From Aeromicrobium senzhongii (GTDB lineage: Bacteria; Actinomycetota; Actinomycetes; Propionibacteriales; Nocardioidaceae): a stretch of 64,000 nucleotides of DNA. This document shows positions 63,581-64,000 of this stretch, piece after piece; the first letter of the stretch is position 1; the number at the start of each line of letters is the position of its first letter. The position numbers and the translations under genes were made by a program. The notes beneath the pieces were generated by a model that was not told the DNA's origin, did not search any database, and was given only the letters and a program-made list of their open reading frames with translations. The stretch is from positions 1,798,001 through 1,862,000 of the forward strand of contig NZ_CP060587.1 in assembly GCF_014334735.1 (NCBI RefSeq). The letters run 5' to 3'.

Positions 63581-64000
63581 TTGGTGACCCGGATCGTCGT
63601 CTTGGTGCTCTTGCCCGCCACCTTCGCGCTGCCCGCGTAGGTGACCTTGACCGTGTGCTTGCCGGCCTTGAGCTTCGGCAGGGTCACGGTGACCTTGCCC
63701 TTCTTCAGCGTGCCCTTGACGGACGTGCCGTTGACCTTCACGGTCACCTTGCCGGTCGGCGTGGTGCCCTTGGCGCTGACGGTCACCGTGACCTTGGCGC
63801 GAGCCGAGGCCTTGACCTTCTTGGCGGAGACCTTCACCTTCGCGGTCGCCTTGACGACCTTGAGGGTGACCGCCGAGGACGTCGAGCCCGTCGTCGCGGT
63901 GGACGACGGCACGAACTCGGCACGGATCGCGTACGTCTTGACCGCGAGGGTCTTCGGCAGCGTCAGCGTGGCCTTGCCGCCCTTGACCGGCACGCCGGCC
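63577..64000 (-). CDS. Ig-like repeat surface protein, C-terminal part (5' end outside window)
   Basis: The visible 140 residues hold the end of one repeat (GGKATLTLPKTLAVKTYAIR) and one complete Ig-like domain (SAKKVKASARAKVTVTVSAK, then TPTGKVTVKVNG, KGKVTVTLPKLKAGKHTVKV), the bacterial Ig-like (Big_3_5) pattern. Composition is extremely Lys/Thr/Val-rich. Such proteins are secreted and often bind the wall or substrates. The frame continues past the right edge with no start seen. It is translationally coupled to the DUF305 lipoprotein. Confidence 0.8.
   Translation of the reverse strand, partial: AGVPVKGGKATLTLPKTLAVKTYAIRAEFVPSSTATTGSTSSAVTLKVVKATAKVKVSAKKVKASARAKVTVTVSAKGTTPTGKVTVKVNGTSVKGTLKKGKVTVTLPKLKAGKHTVKVTYAGSAKVAGKSTKTTIRVTK

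Overview
The window is a gene-dense, high-GC actinobacterial chromosome segment. It most resembles a Nocardioidaceae genome of the Aeromicrobium/Nocardioides type. This is inferred from protein style (AftD/DUF3367 and DUF2613 proteins, DUF3068 protein, ANTAR regulator, PolA without proofreading residues, DinB with an actinobacterial tail), from GTG starts and from TANNNT -10 boxes; no rRNA is present to confirm it. I see no insertion sequence, integrase, prophage or CRISPR array. There is one tRNA, tRNA-Leu(CAA).

Layout. 1-9.9 kb: end of an APC permease, dinB overlapping an oligopeptidase B-like protease, a SigB-like sigma factor behind a SigR/SigH-type promoter, coaE coupled to a cell-wall SH3/M15-like protein, an acyl-CoA-ligase-like enzyme, a GlxA/AraC regulator with a candidate operator, and a 49-codon membrane protein. 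9.9-13 kb: rpsA and an M18 aminopeptidase (apeB). 13-43.8 kb: a contiguous envelope-glycan region. It holds a UXS-like sugar-nucleotide enzyme, three methyltransferases, three glycosyltransferases, a DUF3068 protein, gmhB-gmhA-hddA and, 19 kb away, an hddC-like gene (together a GDP-D-alpha-D-heptose route), two giant AftD-like GT-C proteins and a third smaller GT-C-like protein, a DUF2613 microprotein, one plain and three SGNH-fused membrane acyltransferases, and two flippases. 43.8-64 kb: housekeeping genes: polA, a GNAT enzyme, a branched-chain amino-acid-type ABC transporter (livHMGF plus a convergent lipoprotein), a PdtaR-like ANTAR regulator, tRNA-Leu, pyk, gltD-gltB, miaB, a DUF305 lipoprotein and the end of an Ig-like repeat protein.

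How it fits together. In Mycobacterium tuberculosis pykA, pdtaR, polA, rpsA and coaE lie close together in that order. The same order is kept here, but polA and rpsA are 32 kb apart and the glycan cluster fills most of the space. The cluster encodes a coherent set of steps: nucleotide-heptose and UDP-sugar supply, glycosyltransfer in the cytoplasm, lipid-linked export by flippases, outer-face extension by GT-C enzymes, and O-acylation and methylation. I propose that it makes a heptose-containing, acylated surface polysaccharide in a Gram-positive that probably lacks mycolic acids. This is the most novel element of the window.

Expression signals seen directly include a GGAAT-N18-GTT promoter before the sigma gene, several TANNNT boxes only 6-9 nt before start codons (leaderless-type), a CRP/GlxR-like palindrome before the ABC binding-protein gene, and strong hairpin terminators between convergent genes.
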